DNA of 21,911 nt from Larix sibirica (Eukaryota > Streptophyta > Pinopsida > Pinales > Pinaceae): assembly GCA_004151065.3 (NCBI GenBank), contig NWUY0300000031.1, positions 17,432 through 39,342 on the forward strand, in the 5' to 3' direction. The notes below the pieces were generated by a model. The model was not told the origin of the DNA, did not search any database, and worked only from the letters and a program-made list of their open reading frames with translations. The position numbers and the translations under genes were made by a program. Positions 1 through 9,330 of the stretch are shown here, in pieces; position 1 is the stretch's first letter, and each line of letters opens with the position of its first letter.

Positions 1-209
1 GTGCCTTAACAGTACATACATTCATCGCCTATTTCATGTCGTGTGAGCAAAGTTATAGTTTATTTAATCAAAAATATTTTTTTCTATTTTAAGAAAATCA
101 AGATTATTGGAATTTCAAAAAAAAAAATCAAAGGGAAACTTTATCTAATTATAAAAAAATCTCACTTTAATAAAGTGACTAGGGAAATACTGTAAAGTAT
201 GCGAGGCAT

Positions 210-259
210 CTGCACGACTGATCGGCGACCCCCTCTGCACAACTGATCGACGACCCCCT
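210..259 (+). repeat. 25-bp tandem pair in LINE 5' UTR (copy 1)
   Basis: Two 25-bp units beginning CTGCAC (210-234 and 235-259) differ at two positions, both G in the first unit and A in the second in a CpG/CpA context. The same pair occurs in the second LINE copy at 1241-1290. It lies in the GC-rich leader upstream of ORF1. Confidence 0.85.
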
Positions 260-271
260 GCCGAGAGCTAG

Positions 272-884
272 CCTGACCCCATTCGTTCGGTGCTGGGTCC
301 ACCTGGACCAGTTCCCACCGCTGCACTCCCTGTCGATCGAGGTTTGCTCGAATCTTTAAGCTCTAACACAAGGACACCTGACCTGCTCGAAATCCTCAGG
401 AGTGATAGCCCTAGTGCCTTCGCCAAGGCTCCTCCCTTGCAAGATTCGTTTCTGGGATCGCTGACTACTTTTGATGACGACCACTAAACTCTGACTTTGG
501 ATCCTCTCGACTCCTCCATCACCGAAAAATTTAGCTTGGCCACCATTATTATGTCCTTGAAAGGAGTCCCTCCTCTCCCCTCCGATCTACCTGACTTCTT
601 GGAGCTTGTCGTTGCCCAAGGGGAAAATCCCCTCACTGCCTCACAACAGAAGTTTGTGAAGAAAATTGATGAGATCCCTACAGTTGCACTTCTGATAGAG
701 CAGACATGCAGAACAAATCTTAATCTTTCGGATCGGGTATTGATAGGCCAATTTCCAGGCCTATGGCCCTCCCCGAAATCCACTGAAATCTGGGTGCAAA
801 AAAACTGGAGACCACTAATCGCAAAAGAAGTAAACTCTTACTTCCTGGGGAAAGGATTCTTCGCATTCGTATTAAAAAACAAAC
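272..884 (+). pseudogene. Truncated LINE ORF1 fragment (copy 1)
   Basis: This is the same reading frame as the longer ORF1 at 1303-2886, displaced by 1031 bases. It carries the same in-frame TAA (485-487), which separates a proline-rich stretch of about 71 codons from the start of the DUF4283-like domain. It ends at the N at 885, before the conserved centre of that domain and before the zinc knuckle. The single difference from copy 2 changes Glu (copy 1) to Lys (copy 2) at codon 602-604. There is no ATG near the 5' end of the frame; the first in-frame ATG is at 551. It is not expected to be functional. Confidence 0.75.
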
Positions 885-885
885 N
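885..885. other. Ambiguous base at a sequence discontinuity
   Basis: A single N sits exactly where copy 1 of the LINE stops matching copy 2. It may mark a collapsed gap or a scaffold join. Confidence 0.8.
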
Positions 886-949
886 ATCATCCTATATTTT
901 GTTGTGTGCATATCTTTAACCAATTTAATTATCTTTCATTTAATTTTGG

Positions 950-1065
950 TGTAGTTTTTTTTAGGTTAAAAGTTATAGTTTTTTTTAAGCTAGTATCCAC
1001 ATAGTTTTGAACTGGTGACCTAACACAAGGAGTGCCTTAACAGTACACCCATTCACCATCTATTC
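950..1065 (-). repeat. tRNA-derived SINE-like head with A-rich tail
   Basis: Read on the minus strand from about 1065 downward, this segment starts with a tRNA-like part and then runs into A-rich sequence with two runs of eight A. Its related sequence appears at 1-45 (start of the duplicated unit) and, more decayed, at 12368-12420. I infer a tRNA-derived SINE or tRNA-like dispersed repeat. No recognised SINE family name can be assigned from sequence alone, and target-site duplications were not found. Confidence 0.45.
1004..1058 (-). promoter_or_regulatory. Putative RNA polymerase III internal promoter (A box and B box)
   Basis: On the minus strand, 1058-1048 reads TGGTGAATGGG, which fits the tRNA A-box pattern TRGYNNARNNG at all but one informative position. 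Positions 1012-1004 read GTTCAAAAC, one base from the B-box pattern GTTCGANNC. The two starts are 46 bases apart, close to the spacing in a real tRNA. The segment does not fold as a convincing intact tRNA by eye, so a tRNA-derived repeat is likelier than a tRNA gene. Confidence 0.45.
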
Positions 1066-1180
1066 TATGCCCCGTGAGCAAAGTTATAGTTTATTTAATC
1101 AAAAATATTTTTTTCTATTTTAAGAAAATCAAGATTATTGGAATTTCAAAAAAAAAAATCAAAGGGAAACTTTATCTAAT

Positions 1181-1197
1181 TATAAAAAAATCTCACT
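1181..1197 (+). repeat. Candidate 5' target-site duplication of the LINE
   Basis: TATAAAAAAATCTCACT here resembles TATAAAAAAATTAACTCACT at 7678-7697 after a 3-base gap. The position fits: it lies just before the shift from AT-rich flank to the GC-richer LINE leader, and the partner follows an A-run after the 3' UTR. The AT-rich composition means a chance match is possible. Confidence 0.4.
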
Positions 1198-1240
1198 TTA
1201 ATAAAGTGACTAGGGAAATACTGTAAAGTATGCGAGGCAT

Positions 1241-1290
1241 CTGCACGACTGATCGGCGACCCCCTCTGCACAACTGATCGACGACCCCCT
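1241..1290 (+). repeat. 25-bp tandem pair in LINE 5' UTR (copy 2)
   Basis: Units 1241-1265 and 1266-1290 are 25 bp each with two differences, both G to A in a CpG/CpA context. Short repeats in a GC-rich leader are plausible as an internal LINE promoter, but nothing here proves a function. Confidence 0.85.
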
Positions 1291-1302
1291 GCCGAGAGCT
1301 AG

Positions 1303-2886
1303 CCTGACCCCATTCGTTCGGTGCTGGGTCCACCTGGACCAGTTCCCACCGCTGCACTCCCTGTCGATCGAGGTTTGCTCGAATCTTTAAGCTCTAACAC
1401 AAGGACACCTGACCTGCTCGAAATCCTCAGGAGTGATAGCCCTAGTGCCTTCGCCAAGGCTCCTCCCTTGCAAGATTCGTTTCTGGGATCGCTGACTACT
1501 TTTGATGACGACCACTAAACTCTGACTTTGGATCCTCTCGACTCCTCCATCACCGAAAAATTTAGCTTGGCCACCATTATTATGTCCTTGAAAGGAGTCC
1601 CTCCTCTCCCCTCCGATCTACCTGACTTCTTGAAGCTTGTCGTTGCCCAAGGGGAAAATCCCCTCACTGCCTCACAACAGAAGTTTGTGAAGAAAATTGA
1701 TGAGATCCCTACAGTTGCACTTCTGATAGAGCAGACATGCAGAACAAATCTTAATCTTTCGGATCGGGTATTGATAGGCCAATTTCCAGGCCTATGGCCC
1801 TCCCCGAAATCCACTGAAATCTGGGTGCAAAAAAACTGGAGACCACTAATCGCAAAAGAAGTAAACTCTTACTTCCTGGGGAAAGGATTCTTCGCATTCG
1901 TATTAAAAAACAAACAAGATCATGAGCTAATATTCAGGAATGGACCATATTTCATGGGACCACAAGGACTCTACATGAACAAATGGAATCCAGACTTCGA
2001 TCCATCCCAAGACATCCCTTCCGTTGTCCCGGTTTGGGTAAGACTCTCGCATCTACCCCTCCATTGCTGGAATTCGGAATCACTAGAAGCCATCGGGAAT
2101 ACTCTCAAAAAATATATAGACAGAGCAGATCGAAAGGATCAATACTCATGTGCACGGATATGCGTTGAAGTAGATCTGGAACGCGGACTCCCGGAAGCAA
2201 TAAACCTCAAAGTGGCAGACTGGTCTCATATCCAAGAACTAGACTACGAACAAATACCCTTCAAATGCAGGTATTGCCATGAATACAAGCACTTCCCTCG
2301 ATCATGCAAGAAGAAGCTCGCAGATCCAGAGGCAGGAAGATAAAAAGAGCATTGGAAAGACTCTCAGAAAAATGCCAGAACGGGATCAAAAACTTCATCA
2401 AAAGGATAAAGTTCTAAGAAAGTAGAATATCAACAGCAAAATCCAATGGATACCAACGACAGGAATAGATTCAAGCTTCTCAAGATAACAAAAAACCAAG
2501 AAACCCTTGGAGCTCCTGAATAAGGAGAAATCACTAAGCAACAAGAGACTCAACAAGCATCTCAAATTCATGAAGATCTGAAATATATTCAGCCTCAAAA
2601 CACCCATAGCCCCAAAAGGAACAAGATCACCTATGCGGATGCTGCAAAAGCCAATCCATCAGCTTCCCCTGCTTCAACGGAAGAACCTATCGATAAATTT
2701 TCCAGAAAGCTTGGACGAAAAACTAGCAAAGATCTAAGAGAAGAAGAAGCGAAACGTGAGAAAACCCAAGGATCCCAAGCAACTATCGATATGGCTTTCA
2801 GCAGAAACACTCGAGCCAGAATTGCAGGAAAGAAAATAGGAGAACCAACAGGAGGAGGGCCCTCCATCACCTACAAAAGCAGATAA
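1303..2886 (+). pseudogene. LINE ORF1: DUF4283-like nucleic-acid-binding protein with zinc knuckle, broken by four stops
   Basis: One frame stays readable from after the TAG at 1300 to the TAA at 2884-2886, interrupted by stops at 1516, 2341, 2407 and 2521. The first part is proline-rich; the first in-frame ATG is at 1582. The centre (about 1700-2250) has the features of the plant LINE ORF1 DUF4283 region, including the segments RVLIGQFPGLWP, IFRNGPYFMGPQGLY and VPVWVRLSHLPLHCWN. A CX2CX4HX4C zinc knuckle follows (2266-2307, CRYCHEYKHFPRSC), then a lysine/glutamate-rich tail. In the family this protein coats the element RNA. The frame ends in TAATG, overlapping the ORF2 start by one base. Three stops fall in the low-conservation tail, one near the N terminus. 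Confidence 0.85.
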
Positions 2887-3710
2887 TGAAGCTAGTCTCT
2901 TGGAACTGCATAGGTTTGGGCAGTCCCAACAAAATAGAAGCAGTCAAAGATCTTCAAAAAATTGACATGCCAGACATTCTCCTACTCCAAGAGACCAAAC
3001 TCGATGAAAAGGTCTTCCTAGACGTTGGAAAATAAAAATGGAAGAAAAATACCGGAGTTGTCGTAAGTGCGAGAGGGGCCTCTGGCGGCCTAGCAACCCT
3101 ATGGTCTTTAGAAATTTTCCATCTGCACAGATCCTATGCTACCTAGCATTGGATATACACCGAGCTCACTCACATCCAGATAAACAATCATATTGCACTC
3201 TTCAACATGTATGTCCCCAATCTATACTTCGAAAAGAAAGAGTGCTGGAAGTTTCTCGAAGACTTCTTAGATGCATACGCCCCACATAATCTAATCATAG
3301 TAGGAGACATAAATATTACTCTATCCATGGCTGAAAAAAGAGGAGGAACCACCGGAAAGGATCTATTCAGATCACAAGTAGATGCCCTCATACAGAGATG
3401 GGATCTACTCGACATCAAACCCAAGAGAGGGAAATATACCTGGTCCAACAAGCGCTTGGGAAAAGGAAATATAATGGCTCGACTAGACAGGTTCCTCGTT
3501 CAAAGCTTCCTTCTGACAGACAAACACACCATCATCTCAAAAATAATGGCAAATCTAGCTTCAGATCACAAGCCAATCCAGCTTCATTTTCAGGAAAACG
3601 AAGATCTTGGCCCAATTCCCTTCAAATTCAGTCCCCAATGGTTAGATCATACTAGATTTTGGGACATATTGGGCAACTCTTGGAAGACCCCTGTCTCTAG
3701 CTCCCTAGAT
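2886..3710 (+). other. Endonuclease domain of LINE ORF2
   Basis: This is the exonuclease/endonuclease/phosphatase-type domain that nicks the target DNA to prime reverse transcription. Visible motifs are WNC near the start, the catalytic QET (about 2988-2996), GDIN (about 3306), RLDRFL (about 3481) and the terminal SDH (3561-3569). The expected catalytic residues (N, E, D, N, D, H) are present. Two stops (3033 and 3144) fall in the first quarter, in a weakly conserved stretch; the frame continues unchanged through both. Confidence 0.85.
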
Positions 3711-4184
3711 TAGTTTGGGAGCAAAAGCTCATCATAACCAAAAAGGCTCTAAAAAATTGGGCCAAATCTAATTGTCCCCCTCCAACGAACTTCAGGAAAA
3801 CAACAGTTGACGAATTGGAGTCCATCCAAATCCTACAAGATGAACACCATGTCGATAGCATTGCGCTCCAGCAAGAAGTCAATCATCAGATCAGCTTACC
3901 AAGCTTTCCGCAAAGAGGAGGAGTTTTGGAGATTAAAATCTCGTAGTACTTGGCTTAAAGCTGGTGACAGAAATACTGCTTACTTCCATAAGCAAACAAA
4001 AAGCAAACAACAGATAAATTATATCTTAGAAATCAAACTTGAAGACAGCTTGATAGTCAAAGGGCATGAGAATATCAAAATCGCAACGCAAACTCATTTA
4101 TCCACTTTGTTCACTGAGATAGATATTGTTGATGAAGAAGGAGAGCAGATTCTCCTCGAGCACATCCCTAACAGCATCACATAG

Positions 4185-5150
4185 GAGGAAAATGATGATC
4201 TACTCAGGCCTTTCACCGAGCAAGAAGTCCTCAACACCATCTGGTCTTTTGACCCTGACAAAGCGCCCGGACCTGATGGCTTTTCAATTCATTTCTACAA
4301 AGCGTGTTGGCAGCACATCAAAATTGATTTTATGAGAATGGTCAAGAGATTCCACTCAAAAGCAAAAAATGGCGGATGTACCAACTCCACATTCCTTGCA
4401 CTAATTCCAAAAGAGATGAATCCAATCTCCTTCAGCAGATTTCGGCCTATCTCCCTCTGCAACGCATCATACAAAATAATATCCAAAATGCTAGATAACA
4501 TAATGAAGCCCCTCCTCAACAAAATTATTTCCGACAATCAAGGAGGATTCTTGGAAGGGAGACAAATCCTTGACAATGTCATCCTAGTACAAGAAGTCAT
4601 TCATTCCAGCAAGATCCGCAAAGAAAAAGGTATGTTAATCAAACTCGACATGGCCAATGCATTCGATCGTGTCAAATACTCTTTCCTTTTCAAAGTTATG
4701 AAAATTTTTGGTTTCCGAGAAACCTTCATTAGTTGGATCTCTGCATGCATAAAAGGGCCTTGGATTTCCCGCCTAGTTAATGGCCGCCCCACCAACTTCT
4801 TCCAAGCCACTCGCGGGAACCGACAAGGATGCCCCCTGTCCTCATTTCTTTACATCCTTCTGGCTGACTCCCTTAGCCGAAAATTGAACTCTCGTCTCAA
4901 CTTTGGATCCCTACCTGGCCTCAATCTCGCCTCTAATTCCCTACCTCTCAATCACACTCTCTTCGTTGATGACTCTCTCTTACTGGGAAGAGTTTCCTCC
5001 ATCATTGCACAAAAATTCAAACGAAATTTAACCTGGTACTACAATGCCTCTAGAGGAAAAATCAACCTTCTTAAAAGTGCAGTCTACGGCTGGAACTTGA
5101 ACAACGCCTCTGCAGCAAATATCAACAACATCCTTGGAATCAAAGTCCAT
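4185..5150 (+). other. Reverse transcriptase domain of LINE ORF2
   Basis: The domain begins after the stop at 4182 and runs in one open frame. Motifs in order are DKAPGPDGF (from 4251), ALIPK, FRPISLCN, KLDMANAFDRV with the first catalytic Asp at 4647, the RQGCPLS segment (about 4821-4841) and the catalytic box FVDD at 4962-4973. Plant LINEs usually have FADD here and RQGDPLS earlier, so two conserved positions are altered (Ala to Val, Asp to Cys). The catalytic Asp residues remain. The following open frame covers the thumb and connecting region. Confidence 0.9.
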
Positions 5151-5969
5151 AAGCAATGGGATCAATTTATATATTTGGGTCTCCTTATCACTCAGGGACA
5201 AACAAAAACTGGAATTTGGAATGAGACCATCACCAAAATCAAGTCTAAAATTGGGAATTGGGGAGGACAGTGGCTTAACAAAGCATGGAAAATGATATTA
5301 GTAAAGGTTGTGTTATCAACTCTTTCTATATACCAATTCTCCATACTGTTGACACCTAAAGGAGTGTCCGATCAAATTAGAAAATTATTGAGAGATTTCC
5401 TATGGACGGGAGGAAAAAACAACAACAGCAGAATTCACTTAGTGAATTGGAACACCACAAAGCTTCCAAAATCTTCAGACAACCTCCAAATTAGAGATCC
5501 CCTTCATGCAAACTTGGCGTTGGGAGGCAAAATTCTGTGGCAAACCCTACACAACAAGCATCACCGTGTTAATCAAACTCTCAAAAAGAAATATTTAAAC
5601 GCCAATAGCTTAAGATGTCTTGATAGGAAACCCAATTCGAAAGGATCCTCGATCTGGACACTCTGCCAAGCAGCCTGGGATTTCTTCATTCAAGAGCTGT
5701 ATTGGGTTCCTGGTGATGGAACAAAAATCAACATCTTCTCTGATAAAATAATGGGGAATGAACCACTCCAGAGGCTTCACGATCTTGCTCATTGGCTTGA
5801 ACAACAAGGCATCATCACACTGGACGATCTCAGCTCCTGGAATAGCTCAGGCGATTGGAAAATTTGGAAGAATCTCCCAACACCAGCCAACCTTGAATCT
5901 TCCAGGATCCTTCTCATTAAAAAACTGAATGGTTGCGCCTCCACACATATCCAAGACAATGATGATCGA

Positions 5970-6300
5970 GGATGGGGTTCAAAAGGAGCATATTCCACTA
6001 AATTGGGATTCAACGCCCTCCAAACCAATGTAGCCCCAAATAAAAGTCTTTGGAATTTAGTCTGGAATCCCTTTGGACTCCCCAAAATAAAAAATTTCAT
6101 CTAGACTCTCGTCCATCGAAAGGTGGTAACCGGAGAAAATCTTGTCAAAAGAGGATTCACCGGGCCACATTGGTGCCCTCTCTACCGCATAAATTCAGAA
6201 GCGCTTGACCACCTTTTCATGGATTGCCACTTCTCAAAATCTATTTGGAATCTCATGCTACATGAGCTTGATATAACCCTTCTGATCTTCAACACCACAA
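5970..6300 (+). other. zf-RVT domain of LINE ORF2, split by a stop
   Basis: This is the zinc-binding region found after the reverse transcriptase in plant LINE proteins. Visible features are the SLWNLVWNPFGLPKIKNFI stretch up to the TAG at 6102, then RGFTGPHWCPLY and EALDHLFMDCHFSKSIW in the same frame. The stop replaces a Trp that is normally present. The second cysteine of the usual C-x-x-C pair is read here as Tyr (CPLY), a further sign of decay. Confidence 0.8.
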
Positions 6301-6656
6301 CCTGTCTCTTCAATAATTGGAAATCCATGTATCCCTCCCCCCTCTCCAAAAAGAAACTCTAGCTACAAATATGAATCACCATCCCCAAAATAACCTGCTG
6401 GAAAATTTGGATTGCCCGGAACCATGCTATTTTCTAGGATATCAAATACTCCCCCACACAAGTTGCTGGACTACTTATCGAATGCCTGAACATCTCCAAA
6501 TTCAAAATGGACTCAAAGCTTAGTGATAAAGAATCAAGCTGGATCAGAGTCACTATCCCAAGCCCCAGGAAAATGAGCTATCGAGATCATCAACGACCAC
6601 CTTGGCAAATCAGACTCTTCGATTCCAACTTTCAGGAATGCAGAAACAAGCAAGCA

Positions 6657-7050
6657 ATGGACAATCTTCATTTTAATGGTGCATCCAGGAGAAACCCTAG
6701 TGCAGCAGGAGCAGGTGGTGTTTTGCTAACCTCTAGGGGAACACCGAGAATCATATTCAGATGGGGACTTGACGTCTGCTCAAACAACTCAGCAAAGGCC
6801 CTTGCTCTACTAAAAGGGTGTCAAATTTCCAAAGAAAGAAAAATTGACAGCTTACAGGTGTTCGGGGACTCTCTCATCATCATCAAAGCTCTTAATATGA
6901 ACACCAATTTCAGCAACTTAGTACTAAAAAGGATTGTGAAACGAATTCAATATATTGCAAAATCTTTTACTCATTTTAGAGCCTTTCATATCCTGCGAGA
7001 CCTGAATCATGAAGCATATACGGAGGCTAAAGTTGGCACAAGCTTAGAAC
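6657..7050 (+). other. RNase H (RVT_3) domain of LINE ORF2, active site degenerate
   Basis: The fold is recognisable from FNGASRRNP, GAGGVL, the NNSAKALAL segment, VFGDSLII and ILRDLNHEAY. In the family the acidic active site is D, E, D, D. Here the first Asp is Asn (6675-6677), the Glu is Lys (6795-6797), the middle Asp remains (6867-6869) and the last Asp is Tyr (7017-7019). Two of the three losses are G-to-A changes. The domain is therefore predicted inactive, separately from the upstream stops. Confidence 0.85.
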
Positions 7051-7103
7051 CTGGAAGGATTCAATTCTCCAACAATGAAACATGTCATCACCACATTCCT
7101 TAA

Positions 7104-7677
7104 TGTATCTCACTTGCATTCCAAATGACACACTTAATGGATTTGCAGCGTCCTCGCACTCCTTCGCTGATAATTCTGGCACTGGAAGGCATAATAGGTT
7201 CATCGATGCTCACTACGCAGCACTCAATACAGTTCTTAACTCACTCGTTGGGAATTACGCAATGCCTACATGTAGAGCATGAAAGCTGACTTCGAAAGTA
7301 TGGAAACCTTAATTAGAGCATTGTCTGAGCATGTTTGGAAGTCCTAACCGAAGACACTCAGTGCAAAGAAGCATAACACATGAATACACTGTGCATAGAT
7401 GTTCAACAAACACATGAACGCATAGCATCTTTCAAAACTCAGAAATTTGAAAATCGCAGCCATAGCTCACAACATTTTGCGATATTTTGGAAGCTTTTTG
7501 AATGACCAACAATCTTTTGAAGAATCAACAACTCGATACTCAAATTTCATCTGCGCTCAGCATGAAAAATTTACCATTTAAACTTTTTATCATTCCATCC
7601 ATATGAGTTGGCATCAGCCACAACATATCCTTTTTTAACCTTATCAATAACTTTACCCCGTTTCAGTTAAAAAAATT
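7104..7677 (+). other. LINE 3' UTR with A-run
   Basis: There is no coding similarity after the ORF2 stop. The base composition stays like the LINE until about 7560 and then becomes AT-rich. An A-run at about 7669-7675 precedes the candidate 3' target-site duplication and could be a short or eroded tail. Confidence 0.5.
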
Positions 7678-7697
7678 TATAAAAAAATTAACTCACT
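7678..7697 (+). repeat. Candidate 3' target-site duplication of the LINE
   Basis: TATAAAAAAATTAACTCACT pairs with 1181-1197, with one 3-base indel. It directly follows the A-run at the end of the 3' UTR. Confidence 0.4.
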
Positions 7698-8450
7698 AAA
7701 AAAAATTAAGTTTGTCTATTTTTTTGTTCATTCTTACATAGTTTATACTTGGTTGTAATCTTTTTTAGACCAATTTTAAGCTTGGTTATTTTGCAACATC
7801 AAGATTTCGTGAAGACTGTAGGTATACAACACTGACGTTCATAAATAAGCAATATTTCCTATGTCAATTCAAGGCATTTAGGATAATATTCATCACTTCC
7901 ACAAACTAATCACTTCTTCATTTCTCAATGGACGTGAAATTTGGGACATGTATTCGAGATAATTGCATTATAATTTCATCAAGAAAGTTATTATCATTAT
8001 GTAATAAATGCATATTTGAATGAAGAAAATATTTCCAAACCTGGTCTTAATTGGTCATAAATATATTGTTTAGAATTGTAGTAAATACTTGATTTACGTT
8101 TCAATATTTTATATAGTGTGTTAGAGGAGAAAACATTCTATAATGGTAAAAGCTATTCTAAAATGTCACAAGATAAATATATTTGACAATTTTCTCCCAC
8201 ACACGTCTTGTTCTATAGAATTACTAATAGAAATTGCCCATAACAGTGCACAGGGATGTTGTAAAAAAAATGCCATGTGTTGAAATATAATTTGTGTTAT
8301 GGAAGAGGAATGTATTTGGAACATCAGCATTTACTTTTATGTGAAAGCCAAATAATATTAATTATGTTGATTTAAAGAATAGTTATTACCTCTAAATTGC
8401 ATTGATGTAAGTAATCTTTCTATAATTTTCCCATCTTCTAACATTATTAC

Positions 8451-8546
8451 GTTGTAAGACCTAATATCACATAATTTCTAATATTATCATATAAGTTGTT
8501 GTAAGACCTAATATCACATAATTTCTAATATTATCATATAAGTTGT
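8451..8546. repeat. Perfect 47-bp tandem duplication
   Basis: Units 8451-8497 and 8498-8544 are identical by eye, both starting GTTGTAAGACC. Perfect identity in an otherwise old AT-rich region suggests a recent slippage-type duplication or an assembly repeat. Confidence 0.9.
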
Positions 8547-8836
8547 GAAGAATGTTCATTAGTAAAATGAAAACTAAAGCTTAAGAATGACTTCTTCGAA
8601 ACATACACTTACCTTCTAAATCACAATCCCCACTACATAATAGATTTTCACTTGGTATTCCCGTGAAAAGACTACATCCCACAAGAATTTTTTAATTTAG
8701 AATGACTTTTCACTATATTTTTTCTAATACTTATAGAATATGTAGATGGAAAAGGATATTAAACACCATTATCCACATTGGAGTTGTTATAATATTTATG
8801 ATAATTGGAATAGATTTTAAAGACTATGTATAACCA

Positions 8837-8980
8837 TATCTACTCCAAAACGATGTTCTATCTTCCAAAATTTTATTATAAATTGGAGAAAATAAACAAT
8901 GAAACTTTTATCTATCCCAAAACCATGTTCTATCTTCCAAAATAATTTTATTTGTTAAGGAAAAAAACAATGAAACCTTT
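8837..8980. repeat. Degenerate 72-bp tandem duplication
   Basis: Units 8837-8908 and 8909-8980 both run from TATCTA through ATGTTCTATCTTCCAAAA to an ACAATGAAAC end. Several substitutions mark it as older than the 47-bp duplication nearby. Confidence 0.8.
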
Positions 8981-9330
8981 GAAACAAAACATAACATATT
9001 AAATATGAAAAACGTAACGTGGAGATCTAATTCCCTAACTAAATTTTAACTTACACCCTCCCTCTCAATTCTTTTTGAGATAAAAGAAGAGAAACATTAC
9101 CCTAAAAATTCGATCAAACTTCTCCACAATGCAAAATTGGTTGCTGCTTCTCCGTAATGCTGTGTAGCACGTGAATAAAGTATGTGAATAAACATACTTT
9201 TGATTTACTACATAAACTTTATTATTACTTGGTCCATGACTTTCACAACACCTTAATTAATTGATCCATATTCTCAAACCATGCATCGGGAATTCACATT
9301 AACTATCATTGATGGGTTTGTTCGTAGATC

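Larger units (their letters stand above)
1..884 (+). repeat. First copy of a 1031-bp-period direct duplication (LINE 5' end plus flank), truncated at an N
   Basis: Bases 1-884 match 1032-1915 at a constant offset of 1031. From about position 43 to 884 I see a single mismatch (602 G versus 1633 A). The first 42 bases differ at about ten positions. The copy stops at the N at 885, after which the sequence is unrelated to the LINE. It contains the LINE 5' flank, the 5' UTR and the first part of ORF1. It could be a true duplication, a second LINE copy, or two haplotypes or repeat reads joined during assembly. Confidence 0.9.
1032..1915 (+). repeat. Second copy of the 1031-bp-period duplication, continuous with the long LINE
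   Basis: It matches 1-884 as described for the first copy. Unlike copy 1, it runs on without a break into the rest of ORF1 and ORF2. The near-identity extends about 120 bases upstream of the likely LINE start (about 1198), so the duplicated unit includes host flank as well as element. Confidence 0.9.
2886..7103 (+). pseudogene. LINE ORF2 polyprotein (endonuclease, reverse transcriptase, zf-RVT, RNase H), multiply disrupted
   Basis: The ATG at 2886 overlaps the ORF1 stop and opens with MKLVSWNCIGLG, the usual start of a plant LINE endonuclease. Nearly all of the protein lies in one frame to the TAA at 7101-7103, about 1405 codons, which is close to full length. In-frame stops are at 3033, 3144, 4182, 6102, 6360, 6372 and 6435. 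A short middle part (about 3711 to 3890) is in the +1-shifted frame, so the 3711 TAG is bypassed by a frameshift that is later reversed. The stop at 6102 falls where the family has Trp, and the one at 6372 fits a lost Trp (TGG to TAG or TGA). The 590-codon open part at 4332-6104 is only the surviving centre of this gene. It cannot make a working protein without repair. Confidence 0.9.
1198..7677 (+). mobile_element. Nearly full-length, inactivated plant L1-type LINE (non-LTR retrotransposon)
   Basis: The element has the order typical of plant L1 LINEs: leader, ORF1 with a DUF4283-like RNA-binding region and a CX2CX4HX4C knuckle, ORF2 with AP-endonuclease-like domain, reverse transcriptase, zf-RVT and C-terminal RNase H, then a 3' UTR and an A-run (about 7669-7675). 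At about 6.5 kb it appears close to full length. Its composition is clearly less AT-rich than the following region. Four stops in ORF1, seven stops and two frameshifts in ORF2 make it inactive. The boundaries are set by the composition shift and the candidate target-site duplications and are uncertain by tens of bases. Confidence 0.88.

Noticed and set aside
484-783. Minus-strand 99-codon open frame, repeated at 1515-1814
   Set aside because: It is the antisense shadow of LINE ORF1 and is present twice only because the region is duplicated.
950-1065. Intact tRNA gene
   Set aside because: A and B boxes fit, but I could not form a full cloverleaf with a matching acceptor stem, so only a tRNA-derived repeat is claimed.
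1983-2168. Second + strand frame inside LINE ORF1
   Set aside because: It overlaps the conserved ORF1 frame with the knuckle and has no motif of its own.
5789-6100. 103-codon minus-strand frame opposite the zf-RVT region
   Set aside because: Antisense shadow of ORF2; the sense frame carries the recognisable domain.
2886-7103. Programmed readthrough or frameshifting as the reason for the ORF2 stops
   Set aside because: There are seven stops and two shifts, the 6102 stop replaces a conserved Trp, and RNase H is also degenerate. Decay explains this better than recoding.
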